A DNA stretch of 8,233 nucleotides from Pseudomonadota bacterium (GTDB taxonomy: Bacteria; Myxococcota; Myxococcia; Myxococcales; Myxococcaceae), in NCBI GenBank assembly GCA_023424585.1, contig JAFADT010000175.1:1-8233 (forward strand), read 5' to 3'. Below the pieces are notes generated by a model. That model did not search any database and was not told where the DNA came from. It worked only from the letters and a program-made list of their open reading frames with translations. Below, piece after piece: positions 6,397 to 8,233 of the stretch (position 1 is the first letter of the stretch; every line of letters begins with the position of its first letter). The translations under genes and the position numbers were made by a program.

Positions 6397-7782
6397 ATGA
6401 GTACCCTTCTGGCGCTGTCCCTGTCGGCCACCCTGGCCGCGGCGCCCGTACTGACGCTGGATGAGGCCCTGGAGTCCGCCCGCCAGCAGAACCTCGATTT
6501 GAAGGTCGCGCAGGAGCGCTTCGAGCAGGCATCGCTCGCCACGCGCAAGGCGTGGTCGGGCTACCTGCCGAACATCAGCGTGGGCGCGTCCATCACGCGC
6601 AACAACGTGGCGGCCGTCATCCCCGCGGGCCCCATCGCGCCGGTGGACATCACCATCCAGCCGCTCATCCAGAAGGGTGCGCAGGCGGAGGTGCGGCAGG
6701 CCATCATCGCGCCGCAGCTGTGGGCCGGCATCGCGGCGTCCTACCAGTCCGTGAAGCTGGCGGAGCTCAACACGCAGACGGCGCGGCGGCAGGTGCTGTT
6801 CGGCGTGGCGCAGGCGTACTACGGCGCCGCGGCGCAGCAGGAGGCCCTGCGCGCGCAGGAGCGGCTCCTGGAGCTGAACCAGGCGCGTGAGAAGGACACC
6901 CAGGCGCGGTTCGACGCGGGCACGGTGACGCGCGTGGCGCTGCTGCGCGCCCAGCTGGACCGCTCGCGCGCGGAACAGGACCTGGTGCGCGCGAAGAACG
7001 CGCTCGCGGGCCTGAAGCTGGCGCTGGGCACGCTCATCCAGCGCGAGCCGGACTTCGACCTGGCCCCGCCGCCGGAGCCGACGGTGCCCGCGCAGGCGTC
7101 GCCGGACGAGCTGGTGAACCAGGCGCTGCAGGACCGCTCGGACGTGCAGGCCGCCGAGGTGGGCGTGAAGCTCAGCCGCACCAACAAGACGGGCGTCATC
7201 CTGAGCTACCTGCCCACGCTGGGCGTCACGGGCGCCTACCGCATCGCGAACGCGGCGGGCTTCACGGGCTCCAACGAGACCTGGGCCATCACCTTCGGCG
7301 CCAGCTGGACGCTGTTCGACGGCGGCCTGCGCGAGGCGAACCTCTCCGAGGCGTCGTCGCGCGTGCGCGAGGCCACCGTCACCCAGGCGCTGGCGCAGGC
7401 CCGCGTGAAGGAGGAGGTGCGGCGCTCCAAGCTGGACCTGGAGAACGCGCTGGCCAACCGCGCCAAGGCCGAGGAGGCCCTGGAGCTGGCCCGCGAGTCC
7501 AACCGCCTGACGGACGTGAGCTTCAAGGCGGGCGTCGCCACCTACCTGGAGGTCGCGGACGCCAACACCGCGCTCACCAACGCGGAGGTGGGCTTCGTGT
7601 CCGAGCGCCTCCAGGCCTCGCTCGCCGCGCTGCGCCTGCTCAACTCGCTGGGCTCCTTCGAGTCCGGCTCGGTGAAGAAGGACGCGGCCGCCCTGGGCGA
7701 GCAGCCCGGCGCCGGCGCGGCCCAGCAGCCGGCCCCTCAGCCGCAGCCCGCGCAGGAGCAGCCGGCCCCGCAGGAGCAGTAG
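6397..7782 (+). CDS. TolC-family outer-membrane efflux protein
   Basis: Outer-membrane channel component of a tripartite efflux or type I secretion system, 461 residues, similar in length to TolC/OprM proteins. A hydrophobic signal peptide (about 1-16, likely cut in LAAA/PVLT) lacks the usual basic N-terminal residues but is otherwise normal. There is no lipobox Cys. Two outer-membrane-efflux repeats are visible (about 20-212 and 235-417). They share the pattern F-x-AG-V-(x)n-alanine-rich helix: RFDAGTVTRVALLRAQLD (171-188) and SFKAGVATYLEVADANTAL (375-393). Membrane-strand segments rich in alternating residues occur near 58-90 and 272-308. A Gln/Pro/Ala-rich tail (about 433-461) follows the second repeat. 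The gene diverges from marR and is probably controlled by it. No membrane-fusion or pump gene follows; a strong terminator does, so partners must be encoded elsewhere. Confidence 0.93.
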   Translation: MSTLLALSLSATLAAAPVLTLDEALESARQQNLDLKVAQERFEQASLATRKAWSGYLPNISVGASITRNNVAAVIPAGPIAPVDITIQPLIQKGAQAEVRQAIIAPQLWAGIAASYQSVKLAELNTQTARRQVLFGVAQAYYGAAAQQEALRAQERLLELNQAREKDTQARFDAGTVTRVALLRAQLDRSRAEQDLVRAKNALAGLKLALGTLIQREPDFDLAPPPEPTVPAQASPDELVNQALQDRSDVQAAEVGVKLSRTNKTGVILSYLPTLGVTGAYRIANAAGFTGSNETWAITFGASWTLFDGGLREANLSEASSRVREATVTQALAQARVKEEVRRSKLDLENALANRAKAEEALELARESNRLTDVSFKAGVATYLEVADANTALTNAEVGFVSERLQASLAALRLLNSLGSFESGSVKKDAAALGEQPGAGAAQQPAPQPQPAQEQPAPQEQ

Positions 7783-7801
7783 CGCGCGGTGAGGTGTGAT
7801 T

Positions 7802-7827
7802 CCCGGCGCCCGCCCCTGGGCGCCGGG
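7802..7827 (+). terminator. Strong hairpin terminator after the TolC-like gene
   Basis: CCCGGCGCCC (7802-7811) pairs perfectly with GGGCGCCGGG (7818-7827) around a 6-nt loop, starting 19 nt after the tolC stop. No T-tract follows. It probably ends the tolC transcript and separates it from the small gene at 7925. Confidence 0.7.
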
Positions 7828-7830
7828 TCC

Positions 7831-7888
7831 CCTGCCCTCCCAGGCGGGAGGCAGGTGGTTCATTGTGGGGGTCCGCCACCGACCCCAC
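7831..7888 (+). other. Two further hairpins in the leader of the small Cys gene
   Basis: 7831-7855 forms a 10-bp stem with one bulged C (CCTGCCCTCCC with GGGAGGCAGG, loop AGGC). 7865-7888 forms an 8-bp stem with one bulged G (GTGGGGGTC with GACCCCAC, 7-nt loop). Together with the upstream terminator and the downstream Shine-Dalgarno hairpin, this makes four consecutive stems in about 120 nt. High GC makes chance pairing easy, so this is a structural observation only. Confidence 0.4.
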
Positions 7889-7920
7889 CCTCCTCTTGGA
7901 CCCCATTTCCACGAGGAGGG
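7888..7920 (+). promoter_or_regulatory. Shine-Dalgarno-masking hairpin before the small Cys gene
   Basis: The ribosome binding site GAGGAGGG (7913-7920), 4 nt before the ATG at 7925, is perfectly complementary to CCCTCCTC at 7888-7895. The stem continues after a single mismatch (T7896/C7912) with TGGA (7897-7900) pairing TCCA (7908-7911), closing a 7-nt loop. That is 12 of 13 pairs. The folded form would hide the whole Shine-Dalgarno, suggesting translational control by ligand, temperature, protein or an alternative pairing (GGGGTCC at 7868-7874 with GGACCCC at 7898-7904). Confidence 0.5.
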
Positions 7921-7924
7921 AACC

Positions 7925-8137
7925 ATGGCGGACGCATCCTGGGGCAACTGCAAGAACTGTCGTTTCTTCGCTGGCAACAGCGACGAGCCGAGCGACGAAG
8001 CCGTGCAGAGCTGCAACCAGTCGCACCTCAAGCAGTTCGCGCTCGTGGTCTCCGGGGACAGCGGCTGCAACGCCTTCGAGGCGCGCACCGGCGAGGCGAT
8101 CCCCACCTACGAGGAGCCCGCGCCGTCCATGCACTGA
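7925..8137 (+). CDS. Small four-cysteine protein of unknown function
   Basis: I do not recognise a named family. The product has 70 residues, is acidic, and has no signal peptide or membrane segment. Four cysteines are arranged as C9-x2-C12-x17-C30-x17-C48, the first pair in the motif NCKNCRFF and the last in SGCNAFEA. C-x-N-C-R/K-F-F near the N-terminus and a late C-N-x-F are typical of small metal-binding domains. The spacing resembles small [4Fe-4S] subunits of the benzylsuccinate-synthase type or rubredoxin-like zinc folds, but this is a loose comparison. The ATG is fixed by a strong GAGGAGGG 4 nt upstream; the frame is open upstream to 7796 but that part reads as non-coding leader. It is isolated by hairpins on both sides, so it is probably monocistronic. 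Confidence 0.8.
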   Translation: MADASWGNCKNCRFFAGNSDEPSDEAVQSCNQSHLKQFALVVSGDSGCNAFEARTGEAIPTYEEPAPSMH

Positions 8138-8138
8138 C

Positions 8139-8179
8139 GGCCGCCGCGCCCCACCGGTCCTCGCGATGCCACGGCGGCC
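8139..8179. terminator. Probable bidirectional hairpin terminator after the small Cys gene
   Basis: GGCCGCCG (8139-8146) pairs perfectly with CGGCGGCC (8172-8179) with a 25-nt loop. It starts 1 nt after the small gene's stop and ends 7 nt from a minus-strand stop codon at 8187-8189. The long loop lowers confidence. Confidence 0.4.
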
Positions 8180-8186
8180 CCCGCGT

Positions 8187-8233
8187 TCAGGAGCCCGTGG
8201 CGTCGCGGAGCCGGGGCAGCGCCGGCTCAGGGG
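8187..8233 (-). CDS. Possible C-terminus of a convergent gene entering from the right edge
   Basis: On the minus strand the frame from the edge reads PEPALPRLRDATGS and then a TGA at 8187-8189. Fourteen codons cannot identify a product. The call rests on the open frame and on the hairpin placed between this stop and the small Cys gene's stop. Confidence 0.35.
   Translation of the reverse strand, partial: PEPALPRLRDATGS

Noticed and set aside
7796..7924. Extended start of the small Cys protein
   Set aside because: The extension runs through the terminator and leader hairpins, and the strong GAGGAGGG sits directly before the ATG at 7925.
6295..8106. 603-codon open frame on the minus strand opposite the TolC-like gene
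   Set aside because: It shadows a gene with signal peptide, two efflux repeats and a strong Shine-Dalgarno. The antisense product is Arg/Leu/Gly-rich with no recognisable family.

Overview
The window looks like chromosomal DNA of a GC-rich member of the Myxococcota (Myxococcus/Corallococcus-like). This is an inference from the very high GC content, the strong preference for C- or G-ending codons, the alanine/proline/glutamine-rich tails, and the gene types present. No RNA gene, insertion sequence, CRISPR array or phage gene is visible. The longest stretch without a confident gene is about 220 bases.

Left part (1-2345, minus strand): a MoxR-type AAA+ ATPase, cut by the left edge, lies 18 nt downstream of a large membrane-anchored coiled-coil protein with a Gly/Gln-rich linker and a conserved-looking C-terminal tail. 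The two probably form the start of a MoxR operon whose remaining genes (commonly DUF58 and BatA-like von Willebrand proteins) would lie beyond position 1. Divergent from it, at 2504-3496, is a Kv-beta-like aldo/keto reductase.

Middle (3716-5665, plus strand): a compact exbB-exbD-tonB operon encodes a complete proton-driven TonB energising complex. The key membrane residues are present in all three subunits. No TonB-dependent receptor lies in the window. A GC-rich hairpin at 5677-5696 separates tonB from the convergent marR gene.

Right part: a MarR-family regulator (minus) and a TolC-family outer-membrane efflux protein (plus) are divergent across a visibly AT-richer 200-bp control region. 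That region holds an 18-bp near-perfect palindrome beside the marR start codon. The layout suggests that the MarR protein regulates itself and the TolC-like protein. No membrane-fusion protein or inner-membrane pump follows tolC. Instead there is a perfect 10-bp stem terminator, then a structured leader in which the strong Shine-Dalgarno of the next gene is paired in a hairpin, then a 70-residue four-cysteine protein of unknown function. A second GC-rich hairpin and a stop codon on the minus strand suggest that a convergent gene enters from the right edge.

Most of the window is ordinary, well-understood gene content. The least explained parts are the Shine-Dalgarno-masking leader with its small Cys protein (7802-8137), the marR/tolC control region, and the MoxR-partner protein with its internal 30-bp tandem duplication. 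I see no clear evidence of a wholly new multi-gene system.
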